From NCBI RefSeq assembly GCF_052324685.1, contig NC_135211.1, positions 528,501 to 592,500 of the forward strand: a DNA stretch of 64,000 nt. The letters are read 5' to 3'. Each line of letters starts with the position of its first letter. Position 1 is the stretch's first letter. The notes below the pieces were generated by a model that worked only from the letters and a program-made list of their open reading frames with translations, searched no databases and was not told the origin of the DNA. Below are positions 1-11,407 of the stretch, one piece after another. This DNA is from Brachyhypopomus gauderio (Eukaryota > Chordata > Actinopteri > Gymnotiformes > Hypopomidae). The position numbers and the translations under genes are program-made.

Positions 1-343
1 GCTCAGGTAGTGCAGCTCATCCAGGATGGCACATCAATGCGAGCTGTGTCAAGAAGGTTTGCTGTGTCTGTCAGCGTAGTGTCCAGAGGCTGGAGGCGCT
101 ACGAGGAGACAGGCCAGTACACCAGGAGACGTGGAGGAGGCCGTAGGAAGGCAACAACCCAGCAGAAGGACTGCTACCTCCGCCTTTGTGCAAGAAGGAA
201 CAGGAGGAGCACTGCCAGAGCCCTGCAAAATGACCTCCAGCAGGCCACAAATGTGCATGTGTCTGCACAAACGGTTAGAAACCGACTCCATGATGATGAT
301 ATGAGGGCCCGACGTCCACAGATGGGGGTTGTGCTCACATGCC
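1..343 (+). pseudogene. Tc1-like transposase, N-terminal fragment
   Basis: The frame open from the window edge encodes the N-terminal, DNA-binding half of a Tc1-type transposase: helix-turn-helix residues around VQLIQDG and SRRFAVS, then an Arg-rich GRPR-like linker (RRRGGGRRK). It is nearly identical to the reverse complement of 20999-21345, where the same element lies on the other strand. The similarity stops after GTGCTCACA, near 343, and satellite sequence follows at once, so the catalytic DDE part is absent. The 5' end lies outside the window. This is a transposon remnant, not a host gene. Confidence 0.85.
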
Positions 344-2022
344 AAGTTCACAGGACAATAAAAAAAATATTCTACAGTAAAAAACCTTCTTCTTCTGGTT
401 TTATACAGTCACTTATGTGGTCAATCAAACCTGCTTGTCAGATCTTTGAGACGATGTAAGAATCAGGAGATACAGCCATACAAACTAAGACCAATGCACT
501 GTATGCATAGTACATTAAATCCCCTGACATGCCAACTTCACAGGACAATAAAAAAAATATTCTACAGTAAAAAAACCTTCTTCTTCTGGATTTATACAGT
601 GACTTATATGGTCAATCAAACCTGCTCGTCAGATCTCTGAGACGATGTAAGAATCAGGAGATACAGCCATACAAACTAAGACCAATGCACTGTATGCATA
701 GTACATTAAATCCTCTGACATGCTAACTTCACAGGTCAATAAAAAAATTTTCTACAGTAGAAAACCTTCTTCTTCTGGATTTATACAGTCACTTATGTGG
801 TCAATCAAACCTGATTGTCAGATCTCTGAGACGATGTAAGAATCAGGAGATACTGCCATACAAACTAAGACCAATGCACTGTATGCAACAGTACATTCTA
901 TCGCCTGACATGCCAAGTTCACAGGTCAATAAAAAAATATTCTACAGTAAAAAACCTTCTTCTTCTGGATTTATACAGTCACTTATGTGGTCAAGTATAT
1001 CTGCTTGTCAGATCTCTGAGACGATGTAAGAATCAGGAGATACAGCCATACAAACTAAGACAAATGTACTGTATGCACAGTACATTATCGCCTGATATGT
1101 CAAATTCACAGGTCAATAAAAAAAATATTCTACAGGAAAAAACCTTCTTCTTCTGGATTTATACAGTCACTTATATGGTCAACTAAACCTGCTTGTCAGA
1201 TCTCTGAGACGATGTAAGAATCAGGAGATATAGCCATACAAACTAAGACCATTGCACTATATGCACATTACATTCTATCGCCTGACATGCCAACTTCACA
1301 GGTCAATAAAAAAAATTTTCTAAAGTATAAAACCTTCTTCTTCTGGATTTATACAGTCACTTATGTGTTCAATCAAACCTGATTGTCAGATCTCTGAGAC
1401 GATGTAAGAATCAGGAGATACTGCCATACAAACTAAGACCAATGCACTGTATGCAACAGTACATTCTATCGCCTGACATGCCAAGTTCACAGGTCAATAA
1501 AAAATATTCTACAGTAAAAAACCTTCTTCTTCTGGATTTATACAGTCACTTATGTGGTCAAGTATATCTGCTTGTCAGATCTCTGAGACGATGTAAGAAT
1601 CAGGAGATACTGCCATACAAACTAAGACCAATGCACTGTATGCACAGTACATTATTGCCAGACATGCCAACTTCACAGGACGATTATAAAAATATTCTAC
1701 AGTAAAAAAAACCTTCTTCTTCTGGATTTATACAGTCACTTATATGGTCAATCAAACCTGCTCGTCAGATCTCTGAGACGATGTAAGAATCAGGAGATAC
1801 AGCCATACAAACTAAGACCAATGCACTGTATGCATAGTACATTTTCGCCTGACATGCCAACTTCACAGGACGATTATAAAAATATTCTACAGTAAAAACT
1901 CTTCTTCTTCTGGATTTATACAGTCACTTATATGGTAAATCAAACCTGCTCGTCAGATTTCTGAGACGATGTAAGAATCAGGAGATACAGCCATAGAAAC
2001 GTACAATACATTCTATCGCGGC
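344..2022. repeat. ~190-bp tandem satellite, about nine copies
   Basis: The marker CCTTCT of the unit recurs near 385, 576, 765, 955, 1143, 1333, 1522, 1712 and 1899, giving a period of 188-191 bp. Each unit carries TTCACAGG(A/T)C, an A-run, TTCTACAG, CTTCTTCTTCTGG, TCAGATCTCTGAGACGATG and CCATACAAACTAAGAC. Units differ by scattered substitutions and small indels. The array begins directly at the truncated Tc1 fragment and ends near 2020. No coding function is seen; short ORFs across units are incidental. Confidence 0.95.
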
Positions 2023-3316
2023 GACATAATGAAACTACCGCTTTATTTTTTTAAGGTGGAACGGAAAGTGCGAATAAGACACTGGCGAATAAGGAACCAA
2101 CTTCAGCCTCGTAACCGAGGCCGAGTCTACATAAAACAAAAGACAGGCAATGTTACGGACGTGCACTAAAGAACAAATAGGGAAAGAAGCAAACCACTAT
2201 ACTTAACGGCAGAATGAGGAGAGAGCGAGACTAGGGAATAATTCAAGACATAACCATGAGAGACAAACGAAATAATGATCGACAAATGGCGCATTTCCAC
2301 TAGGGCCTGCTTGGCACGGTCCGGTTCGATACGGGTCGATTCGCAACGGAACGGTACGGTCGCGTTGTGTTTCCATTACAATGGTGGACCAACACAATGT
2401 GGGTGGAGTCGCTGTTGGCGCGCGGGTTGTAGTGTCTTAACATCATTTGTATGCGACCACAACACCGGTCGATGCCCCTTAACTCATACCATTATTGTAT
2501 CTTATTTATCTTTATCTTCATTATTGTATGTGGTTGCTCTAATTATTGATAATAATTTGGTATTACTCAAACAGGCTGAACACACCCTGCATAAAAAGCA
2601 TCAGTCATACAATCAAATGAAATCAAACTTTATTATGAAATATAGATATTTAAAGTACAACATATGTAAATAATATAGTTATAGTTTAAAAAAGTGCAAA
2701 AAGCAAATATATACGTATAGCTTTATATGAAATAAATATTTATAGTACTACAAGCAACATTTTGTGTGCTTTTACTGGCGTCTGTCTCGCATGGTGTTCA
2801 CAAGTTCGCCAAGCACCCCGAGGAAAGCTCCGCTCACCTCGTCAGTGGAAGGGGAATCTTGAACGTAAAAAATAACAAATATTAAACACAAGTATTCCCG
2901 TGAAGGAACAACGATATAGCGTAACTGCACAAACTGTGTAGCACGTCATCGCTGCTGATGCTTTGTTTATGGCTACAGCTAACTAGCAACTAGCAAGGCT
3001 AAGAGCTAGCTATTGTACAGTAGTGACTGTGGTGGTAACATTAACTACAAACACAGCTCTAAATTCCTGCGTTTACAATAGATGCGTTCATATTACATCT
3101 TTTACGAGCCTAGTAAAACTGAAATTACAATACACTCATTACACTCACACAATACACACACATTTCCACTAGGGCCTGCTTGGCGCGGTACGGTTCGATT
3201 CGCGACGGTTTGTGAGTGTTTCCATTAGTACCAGTACCCTGTGAGCCGGCCCCTTCGGGTACTTTTTTCGTACCGACTCGCTCGAGGTTCTAACCGTCCC
3301 GAAGCGGTACAGTTCT
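2023..3316. repeat. Intergenic stretch with two direct copies of a ~90-bp motif
   Basis: No gene is recognised here. Two direct copies of a motif starting CATTTCCACTAGGGCCTGC, followed by a CGGTACGGTTCG-like run, lie at about 2291-2385 and 3163-3250. They look like termini or subterminal repeats of a non-autonomous DNA transposon. The second copy stands just upstream of the Myb/SANT-like ORF, so both may belong to one Harbinger-type element; that is inference. The rest is AT-rich. Confidence 0.55.
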
Positions 3317-3765
3317 GTGACGTGGAGGAACAGCATGACACTGATTGGCCAGGGAGTGTCGTCACAGGTTGCGTCAGGAGAGCGACTCCTCCGCTATGCT
3401 ATGGACTCCTCAGCCATTTTTAAAACCCAAGGAGCGAAGTCTGTTCCCTGGTCAAACGCCGAGGTACAAACCTTTCTGTTAATAATCAGCGATCAAAAAA
3501 TCCAGGGCGAACTGGACAGGGCCACTAGAAATGTAAAGGTTTTTAGCGAGGTTTCCGCGCTAATGGCCACTCATGGCTACCAGCGGTCCGTTCAGCAGTG
3601 CCGGTCGGTCCAAGCTAAAAAAGCTTAACGCGATTACCGGGCAGTGAAGGACCATAACGGACGCAGCGGAGCAAACCGCAAAGACTGGATATGGTTCCAG
3701 CAAATGGATGTCATATACGGTCACCGGCCAGCCAGTAACGGAAGAGAAAACCACCCTACAACCAC
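3317..3765 (+). pseudogene. Myb/SANT-like DNA-binding ORF, frameshifted (Harbinger-associated type)
   Basis: The frame from 3317 gives a Myb/SANT-like domain (PWSNAEVQTFLLIISD, then QGELDRATRNVKVF and a GYQRSVQQCR helix). This type is encoded by the accessory ORF of PIF/Harbinger transposons and by related MSANTD-like genes. The frame breaks near 3600-3640, where the expected continuation (LKKL..DYRAVKDHNGRSG, KDWIWFQQMD, YGHRPASNGRE) is found in another frame up to about 3760. At least one frameshift therefore disrupts it. No DDE transposase ORF accompanies it. It is probably a dead transposon gene; a host-derived copy is less likely. Confidence 0.65.
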
Positions 3766-3774
3766 GGACTTGTG

Positions 3775-3990
3775 TTAACGGGCCACCCAATGGAGGATGG
3801 GTTTCCTTTTGAGTCTTGGTCCTCCCGAGGTTTCTTCCTAATCCCCATCCTATAGGGAGTTTTTCCTCACCACTGTCGCCTTTGGCTTGCTCATTAGGGA
3901 TCTGGACCCATACGATTGTAAAGCTGCTTTGTGACAACGTGTGTTGTGAAAAGCGCTATATAAATAAATTTGACTTTGACTTTGACGCCC
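3775..3990 (+). repeat. L2-type LINE 3' tail
   Basis: A segment beginning near GGATGGGTTTCCTTTTGAG and ending AAGCGCTATATAAATAAA then TTTGACTTTGAC has the layout of a fish L2-like LINE 3' end with a short tandem tail. The same sequence recurs at 13927-14080 (plus) and 43270-43500 (minus), so it is an interspersed repeat. Confidence 0.75.
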
Positions 3991-4118
3991 CGGTTTCTGT
4001 CTGTCTGCCATGCCCGTGTCATTATCGTAATCAGCTGTGTCTTGTTATTTCCATGTTCTTATATCCCTGTGTTTCCCTTATGTGATTACAAATGACTTAT
4101 ATAACTCATATGAGTTAG

Positions 4119-4629
4119 TGTCACGTTGAGGACCCCGGCCCCTCCTTTTTGGGCATGTGTTTACGTTGTGTGTGTATTTGTGAATGTCCCGTTATGTGTG
4201 TCTAAAGTCTTTTCCCCGGTCTTCCCATCGACGTGGGTTCGAGGCCCTCGGTCCTGTTGGTACCCCAGGACGGGTAGTGCCCTTGGTAGGGACGTCTGTC
4301 ACGTTATGGTCCCCGAACCCTCCCTTTGGGGCGTGTGTTTACGTCGTCTGCGTCTGCTCATCTACGTCAGTGGATCTCCGTGGGTGCGGTTACGTCTTGT
4401 GCTGATGCGTCTCACCTGTGGCTCGTCTCGTCATCACGTGGGGTTTATGTGGTTTGTCTATTTAATGTGCGCAGTGTCCTGTGCTCGTCGTTGTCTGAGT
4501 CTAAACGTTTCTGTGTTTGCTGAGTGTTTCTACGTGCGCTTTGTGTGCTATCCGTGTGTCATTATTAAAAGTGACTTCTGCTGCAACCGAGGACTCGTGT
4601 CTCGTCCTTCGCCCTGCCCGCACGTCACA
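4119..4629 (+). mobile_element. LTR retroelement remnant with internal deletion (TGTCACGTTGAGG family)
   Basis: It starts TGTCACG, ends CGTCACA, and is flanked by a perfect 5-bp TSD, GTTAG (4114-4118 and 4630-4634). At 511 bp it is longer than sibling solo LTRs because it holds a piece of the 5' LTR start, about 100 bp of internal sequence (around GGGTTCGAGGCCCTCGG), and then a 3' LTR from 4297 (333 bp). The same internal sequence lies beside an LTR of this family at 37022-37220 on the minus strand. It appears to be a full insertion that lost most of its body. A TATA-like TATTTAATG and AATAAA-like signals lie in the LTR. Confidence 0.85.
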
Positions 4630-4634
4630 GTTAG

Positions 4635-5271
4635 CATTTCATAATTATGACATATCTCATTATTATGAGATACTAAGTCATAATTATGAGATTATAAGTC
4701 ATTATTATAAATGTAAATGTGCCATATTTTGTCAATTGTGATTTTCAGTGATGGCTTAGTTACCTTGAAAAAGTAATCCGATTACTGATTACTCCTTCTA
4801 AAAGTAACTTAGTTACGTTACTGATCACTTGATTTTAAAAGTAACTATGTTAGATTACAAGTTACTTTAGTAGTTACATTCAGCAGCAAAATTAATTTTT
4901 CCAATACTCACTTTATTGGAAGTGCATTTTTAACAGTAACAATGTATTGAAGCAGGTTCGGTAACCGAGGCAGAAACTGCTTAATCCAAAAATCCAGAGG
5001 AGGGAAACTTTATTGATAACGCAACTCTGGCACGTGCAGGCGCCGCTCCCCCAGTGTCACTTAAAGGGCTAAGACACCTTGAGTGGCCAAGTGTCTGTCC
5101 TTTAGGGAATTCGCCGTGAGGAGTAGTAGTCGCTACAGTATCTCCTGACATTACGTTTGTGTAGCTGCTCAGTCATTATTCAGTCATTATTTCATTATTT
5201 GTAAATTTATTTGTAAACGTAATACAAGCGAACTGTTAAAGTAACACGTTACTGACATCACCAGAGGTGGT
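4635..5271. repeat. AT-palindromic motif and AAAGTAACT-rich hAT-like MITE remnant
   Basis: 4635-4720 holds repeats of the near-palindrome TCATAATTATGAGA, seen again at 6390-6455. From about 4750, motifs such as AAAAGTAACTTAGTTACGTTACTG are typical of fish hAT-like MITEs; a second copy lies at 17303-17450. The right end is split by the insertion at 5272. No gene is seen. Confidence 0.5.
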
Positions 5272-6206
5272 CTTTGCATAGAGACATTGCTAGGCAATTG
5301 CCTTGGGCCCCTCCCACTGTAGGGCCCCCTTGTCTAGCTAAAGCCAGGTTCACTCTACACGACTTTTCAGTCGTCAGGTTTTTGTGCCGTTCGCACTACA
5401 TGACTGGTTGTGCTGTAATCACGAGTCTTTCAGTTGTTGTGGCTTTCACACTACATGACTGATCGGCGACGCGGGCTCACGAATTAAACGACTGGGGAAT
5501 CGCTCATCTGGCTGCCGTCCGAGAACACAAAAACGAAACTCTCATGAGAACCAGCAACACCACGTAGAAGAAAAAAACAATGTACATGTACTCCACATTT
5601 TCGTTATTTTTACCGTTTAAACACTCCATAGTCCCAAATTGCCAGAATTATTTAATCTCTCCTTTGCAGTGAACATAGATATAATCAATCGCACTATTTC
5701 TCCAGTGCTGTCACAATAACTTAAACACAGTGTTGTAGTAAAGTTGTAAGAAAGGTGAGGATTTTGTGTGTTTGCTGGGTTACTGTTTTGAAAGCATTCT
5801 TAAAAGTTTTTTACATTCTTCAGAGATAGCTTCAGCAGTGCCGCGGTTCTCTCTCCGCGTCCCCATTGGCTGTAGCTAGACGCTGTTCCCATTGGCTGTA
5901 ACTAGACGCTGCTGCTGACTAACATGCTAGATATTAACCGTGCTAGATATCTGCCGGGCGTCTGCGATGAGTCGGCGAGCGTCTTTCAGCAGTTCACACT
6001 ACATGACTGAGCGAGCGCCGAGTGATCGCTGATTTGCCTCCGACCAGAGTTTCTGTCGGCAATCTACAAAAAACTGTTGGCGACTGAAAAACCAGCCTAA
6101 AATCGTGTAGTGTGAACCTGGCTTAACTTATTTCTCGCATATTAATGTTGATGGGCCCCCCTAGCTAAATTCGCCTTGAGCCCCCAAATTGCCAAGTCCG
6201 CCACTG
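5272..6206. mobile_element. Non-autonomous hAT element
   Basis: The termini CAGAGGTGGTCTTTG (left) and CAGTGGCGGACTTGG (right, inverted) are hAT-like, and a perfect 8-bp TSD, GACATCAC, flanks the element (5264-5271 and 6207-6214). Its interior is filled almost wholly by a nested Harbinger-type MITE. No transposase ORF is present. Confidence 0.85.
5342..6123. mobile_element. Harbinger-type MITE nested in the hAT element
   Basis: Inverted termini AGCCAGGTTCAC (left) and GTGAACCTGGCT (right) are bounded by a 3-bp TAA duplication, as in PIF/Harbinger elements. Subterminal segments (CTACACGACTTTTCAGTCG and its inverted counterpart ending AAATCGTGTAG) extend the similarity. It has no coding capacity. 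It must be younger than the surrounding hAT element. Confidence 0.8.
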
Positions 6207-6512
6207 GACATCACTGGTGATTTTTTCCACCGCAATCGAAATTTGTCCTCCGCTTTTTACACATCTGTGCAGAACACATACACACACTAGTGATTACTAG
6301 GGGGCTGTGGTGCACACCTGCCCAGAGCAGTTGACAGCCCTAGCCCGCCCGGCGCCTGGGGAGCAGTTGGGGTTATTAATTATTAATAATACTAAGTCAT
6401 AATTATGAGAAAGCAAGTCATAATTATGAGATTGTAAGTCATTATTATGAGATACTATATGGACTTGTTTTTTCTTCAAGCGGGGGGAATGGGCTTCCAT
6501 TTCCATAAACCA
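6207..6512. repeat. Intergenic, with TCATAATTATGAGA repeats
   Basis: No gene is seen. Three copies of an AAGTCATAATTATGAGA-like near-palindrome lie at 6390-6455, matching those at 4635-4720. Confidence 0.5.
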
Positions 6513-7319
6513 CCCAGCAGGCATTTCAACGTTGAATCGACGTTGAATCAACGTCGAATCTGATGGTTGAATCAACGTTGGATTTTGTGTCGATTTTGAA
6601 AGGTGAATCAACGTTGATATGCCAACGTCATACATTCAACCTTGAATATACCACAAAATTCACTGTAATGGTGCTCAAAATTACATGGGAGAGATGAAAA
6701 AAAAAAACTGTATGCCATAATGAAAAAAGAACAATTTTATTTTTTTTATTCTCTGTAAATTTCTTCTCGGAGAACCACCACACAACCTCTCCGGTGCACT
6801 TGAGGTGTTTAGCCATCGTGTCCATTGCCTCCTGTTGTGTGATTTTGTGTCTAAAGAGGAAAAGCAAACACCATAAATACTGTACATTCTGTATACAGTG
6901 CCAACAATTTTTAACGAACGAACATCTAAATTTGTAAAAATATTGAATTTTCATCCACTCGTTTCTAGCTCATGCTAGCTAGTCAGGCATCTTCACAACA
7001 CCTATCCAGGAAAGCTAACCAGCTAGCGTTACTGGGGTCCCCTGTTTTAGTAACTCTATGTGTAATTAATAATATTATTCCCTTCAGATATTGACTATAC
7101 TTTGACTTTACTTACCGTAACTTAACTTTAAAAGATGCCAAGTGAGCTAAAATGCCAAACTCTCCCAGCATACGCCACACCAACGTACGCCACGCCAAGC
7201 AGCCAGGGTCGCCGGGTTTGGTGGAACAAAAAAAATGCCTTGATATTAATATATGATACGATATAATACCGCGCATATTATGTAAGAAGAAACAAGAAAA
7301 AGGACATACATACCTTTAC

Positions 7320-8365
7320 ATTTCACGCCCTCCGCCTGCATCACTGGCGACACTGCCAGAATCCCTCGAGTGATCACGACTCACAGTTGCTCTGCCTGAT
7401 GTCCAATACTTTCTCCTGCTCTATTTAAACTTGTTGATTTGTCATTGCGAAGTTTTGTTTCTGCCTCAAAACATTTCAAACTGTTTCATTGCCTGATGTT
7501 TTCCTGGTTAATACCGGCCTGTTTTTGACGACGTTTTTGGGCGAATTTGTAACGAGTAGCTCCTCCCTGGGTCTGCCTCTTTTGTTTTTCCTTGGTTTTT
7601 CATGCTTTTCATTTAATTTGGGTTATTACTTTCACACGTGTCGTTCTTCTATTTAGTTCTCTCGCGTTTCTCCATTGTTGTCTGTTATTAAGTCTTGGCC
7701 ATGTATGTACGTCTGTGTTCAAGAGTTACTGATGAAAATCTGCTAAGATTAACCTCATCCTAGTCACGCATTTGTCCAGTTAGATTAGATGGTTTTGTTA
7801 TTTGGTCTTTCACGTTTTGTCTCCTTTAAGTAATCAGTGTTGTTCGTTCATGTCCTCTGTTTGAATTGTTTGTGTGTATTGGAGCGCGGTGTTTTATGTA
7901 ATTGAGAAGTTTTCAGTTTATTCTTGTCCTGTCGTTCTTATTTAAAGAGTAACTGTTTGTAATTGTTGAAAAATAAGTGTTCTGTGTGATTCTTATGTTG
8001 CTTAAGTAATCGTGTTGAGTGTTCTTTTGATAGTTGTCTTGCCTGATGCACTTGGTCAGATTGATTCAGTTGTAGCCGTAGTATTCCTTGTGCCTGTGTC
8101 TAGTGTAATGTTCAGTTGTTGTACCCTGTGTATATTTTGATTGTAAGTTTTGCGTGTGTGTGATTTCTAGGACTGTTTTTGTTTGTCGTTGTATATTGGG
8201 TTAATCATGCCTCGTCGATCCCGGAAGGGTTCGTCAAGTGTTCGTGTGGGTTATTCGTCTCTCTCCGTTGTTACGGAGAGTTTAACCCCTTGTGTACTGA
8301 ATAAAAGTAAGCTCTCTTCGCAAATATGTTCGCCCTCCGGTTTTTGCGAGTCTCAGACGTTACAG
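7320..8365 (+). mobile_element. Possible old solo LTR
   Basis: The segment has a TATA-like CTATTTAAAC near 7420, an AATAAA near 8301, and ends GACGTTACA, resembling the U3-R-U5 layout of a long solo LTR. The 5' end (TTTCACGCCC, perhaps from TGTCACGCCC) is degenerate and no TSD was found. The only ORF (8183-8371, 62 aa) is not convincing. Confidence 0.35.
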
Positions 8366-8397
8366 AATTAATAAATAAATAAAAATTATATAATTAT

Positions 8398-8418
8398 TAT
8401 TATTACTACTACTACTAC

Positions 8419-8452
<34 letters not shown>

Positions 8453-8455
8453 TAA
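8398..8455. repeat. Trinucleotide microsatellite (ACT)n(AAT)n
   Basis: A run of ACTACT followed by about ten AAT triplets. Confidence 0.9.
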
Positions 8456-8716
8456 TACCTCTTTCAAAACCCTCATCCAATGCCAAAGAGTTGTTTGTTA
8501 TTTTTTATTGTATTGTGTTTTTTTAACTTGAAATGGTAATACAAAGGCAGGTTGAAGATATTACGTTGATTCACCGTTAATAGTTCAACGTTTGCGCAAC
8601 CATTTAACATTAAACGTTGATTCAACGTTGTTTCAACGTTGAAACAACAACAGACAGTATTTCAACTATATTTCAACCACATTTCAACGTTGAAGGTCGG
8701 TCGTGTGCCAGCTGGG

Positions 8717-9797
8717 CACCTTAACCTTCATCTGTTATTTAAAAAAAAAAAAGTAACATCAGTAACATCTGGTTTAACCGAAAGTGAAAGTGTGATGTTC
8801 GCGTTTCTTAATGCTAGTGTCTGGATATCCCAGGACAGAAAGACAAGCAACGATTCAATTTATACAGGGCTATTGGAGAAGTCTAAATTGCAGGGCTACT
8901 GGAATTTCTAGGATCGAGAAATTACTTCACGATGCGTCAAGGTTTGAGAGTGCTTTCTAATTATGTTCTTAGTTAAATGGTTTGTCGCATATCATAACAT
9001 GGGATGTACCGTAGAGTTTTAAGTTTTGTCGCGACAGTTTACGCTAAACATGAACTAAAATGTTGACTTGCTTTTTAAAATTTGCATGCACTTTTCACAT
9101 GCTGTACGATATTAACGTTTAGTTTATACTATGTATTGAGAATATTTAATACGCAGTTTAGATCTTCACCGTTACATCCGCTCAAGGGCCGCCGCTGTAA
9201 TCATGACAGACAAATATCATTATGACTGCAAACGTGCCCATTACGTATGACGGAGAAACCTGATGTACGTGGGGGTCAGTGTACACACTTTCCATCTGCC
9301 TAGTAGACAGAAATATAAACCCGTTGTCCAATTGTTGTTCCAATAGCATCATTGAAAACGGGAATCAACCTGTTATCCGATTTCTGAAGAACGAAAACAA
9401 GGACGAAACAGAAAACTCTTGCTGTTAATCTTGTTCTTGCTATGCTTTTATTTGACTGAAGCGCTCAGGAAGTGAAGCAACAGATCTATTGCAAACCACA
9501 TATTTTAAACTCGATTCTTACGTGTCTTTCACGAGGGGACAGTGCTAACAATAAAAACGATAGGCTAAATAAAATAAGATCGGTATATCTGTCGACAACT
9601 TGTAAAAGATATTTCAGGTACTTTTAGTCTAATTTATTGTTTTTTTTATCCGTCTGCACGCAGCTTTTAAGGTTAGCTAACCTTTACCCTAAGTCCAACT
9701 CTCTTATTAACAGATATTGTATGCTGCTAGACAATAAATGAATGGTGTGCATAAATAAGAGATAAAGAGCAGTTCTGTAGTGAACTTCAGTTGTGTA
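8717..9797. other. Intergenic, no gene recognised
   Basis: Unique-looking AT-rich sequence between a transposon and a minisatellite. A 90-aa ORF starting at 8639 overlaps the transposon end and matches nothing I recognise. Confidence 0.5.
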
Positions 9798-9985
9798 CTT
9801 CAGTTGTGTACGTATGTGTATTTGTATGTGTACAGTTGCATAGTTGCATACTTCAGTTGTGTACGTATGTGTATTTGTATGTGTACAGTTGCATACTTCA
9901 GTTGTGTACGTATGTGTATTTGTATGTGTACAGTTGCATACTTCAGTTGCATACGTATGTGTATTTGTATGTGTACAGTTGCATA
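9798..9985. repeat. 45-bp minisatellite
   Basis: The unit starting CTTCAGTTGTGTACGTATG recurs at 9851, 9896 and 9941, with a degenerate copy from 9798 and a partial one at 9986. Because 45 is a multiple of 3, several frames stay open; these are not genes. It lies just upstream of the small three-exon gene. Confidence 0.9.
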
Positions 9986-10034
9986 CTTTAGTTGCATACT
10001 TCAGTTGTATATTTCTATGTCTTAAGGATCAGAG

Positions 10035-11407
10035 ATGCTGAAATTCTATGTCATCGTAATTGGGCAAATCTTTAACTGCCATCTAAACTTTGTGGAGCGG
10101 CTCAAAAAACGTCTTCAGATCCACGAAGTAAACTCAGAGGAAGAGAGTGACTTCATCCTTGCTTTTGTGTCTATTGTGTCTCGGGTTGGGACTGACATTG
10201 AGTTTGCTCTACCCAGATTTCCAAGTAAGAGTATTACTTATCTTATTACATAATAGTATCTCATTGTTTATTGGGGGGGGGGGGGGGGGGGGGGCATGAC
10301 AGTGCACCTGTCAAATCATCCTTGGCCCTCCCTAAGGCCCCCCTAAATGAGACATATCGCGATCGATCGATCACCAGTTGTTGGGGCCAGAGCAAACTAG
10401 TAACTCATTGAATCATAGAGGTAGATCAGAGATAAATAAACTTGATTTTTTTTTCAGCGTGAGAAATCAGATGAATGACGTGTGAAGTCAAATGCGTGTG
10501 TCTCACGCTCATTGCGTGAGAGTTGGCAACCCTGCAAATTGTCGCTATATTTAGGGAGTATTCTGATCTCTCTAGCTACTCTTTCTAGGGGGTTACGTCA
10601 ATTAGTGACTTCAGACCTATTGGTCCCTGTCTGCCCCCACATTTCTAGTCTAGAACCTTCACTGCTTAAATATAGTACAGAAATAAAAATAGTTATAAAA
10701 ATAGATTACCCATTCATCTGTTAATGAAAGTGTTACAATAACCATAAGTCAACCACAGCTTTGATCAACTTTATTATTGTACATTCCTATGCAGCAGCAT
10801 TGACCTTTAACTGTGAAAATAACCATCCACTGTGTCCCTCCCCCGTCCAGCGGCCCAGCCTGTTCTTCTGGTGGTGCTCCACCACACCTTTGAAGAGCAG
10901 TACATGGCTCCAGACAGCCAGATCCATGTTAGGCACATGTCTAACGTGTTTGCTGTGGACTGCCTCTTTCATGAAGACAAAGGACTGCTCCCATGCCTGC
11001 GCAACGAGCAGGCGCTGAAAGCAATTACTGATCATCTCATCAATACAGGAGCTTCCAGTAATTTGGTAGGTTTACAAAGAAAATGTCTGTTATATATGTT
11101 ATATAACATGTTCTTTTTATCTTTTCACTGGAAGCATTAAAGGTCAGGGAGGGTTGTTATCTCAGAGATCATTGGGACAGACACACTGAGCAGCGTTTGC
11201 CCTTTTGGACTCAAATATGACTGTTGGGTGACATGTTTCTGCTCTTTCCTCTTCTTTGGTTATGTCTGACTGCTTCTGTCATTTTCCCCACAGCTCCCAC
11301 AAAAGAACCAGAAGAAGTACCAGAAATGTTTAATATATTGTATGATAGGTTTTATTATTACTGCAATTGTGGTTGTAGTATCTGTGTACTTTTTAACTAA
11401 GAATTAA
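10035..11407 (+). CDS. Predicted tail-anchored protein of a fish gene family of unknown function, three exons
   Basis: Three exons join in phase: 10035-10224 (donor GTAAGA), 10851-11065 (acceptor CCCCGTCCAG, donor GTAGGT) and 11294-11407 (acceptor CCCCACAG, stop TAA). The product is 172 aa. The first ~130 residues form a soluble domain with FVERLKKRL, the acidic-hydrophobic stretch SDFILAFVSIVSRVGTDIE, a strand-like PVLLVVLHHTF and VDCLFHEDKGLL. A Lys-rich linker (PQKNQKKYQK) precedes a ~22-residue hydrophobic C-terminus ending LTKN, so a tail anchor is likely. I recall similar uncharacterised fish proteins (VVLHHTF and DCLFHED motifs) but no assigned function. AATAAA-rich sequence at 11587 could supply polyadenylation. 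A 5' non-coding exon is possible. Confidence 0.7.
10278..10295. repeat. Poly-G run
   Basis: About 18 consecutive G in intron 1 of the small gene. Confidence 0.9.
10385..10534. mobile_element. Truncated hAT-like MITE
   Basis: The segment from GCAAACTAGTAACTCATTG to GAGAGTTGGCAACCCTG matches the right half of the complete MITE at 63293-63589. The left half is missing. It sits in intron 1 of the small gene. Confidence 0.7.

Larger units (their letters stand above)
6513..8716. mobile_element. ~2.2-kb non-autonomous DNA transposon with CAACGTTGA subterminal repeats
   Basis: The left end CCCAGCAGGCATTTCAACG and right end (inverted) CCCAGCTGGCACACGACC form imperfect terminal inverted repeats. Both are followed by many copies of CAACGTTGAATC / GATTCAACGTTG. 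No TSD was identified and no transposase ORF is seen. The middle appears to hold a separate LTR-like segment. Family assignment is left open. Confidence 0.55.

Noticed and set aside
344-2022. CRISPR-like array
   Set aside because: Units are ~190 bp and repeated along their full length with no unique spacers, in vertebrate DNA; it is a satellite.
4126-4644. 172-aa Cys/Val-rich ORF
   Set aside because: Lies entirely in LTR sequence; similar LTR copies lack the frame.
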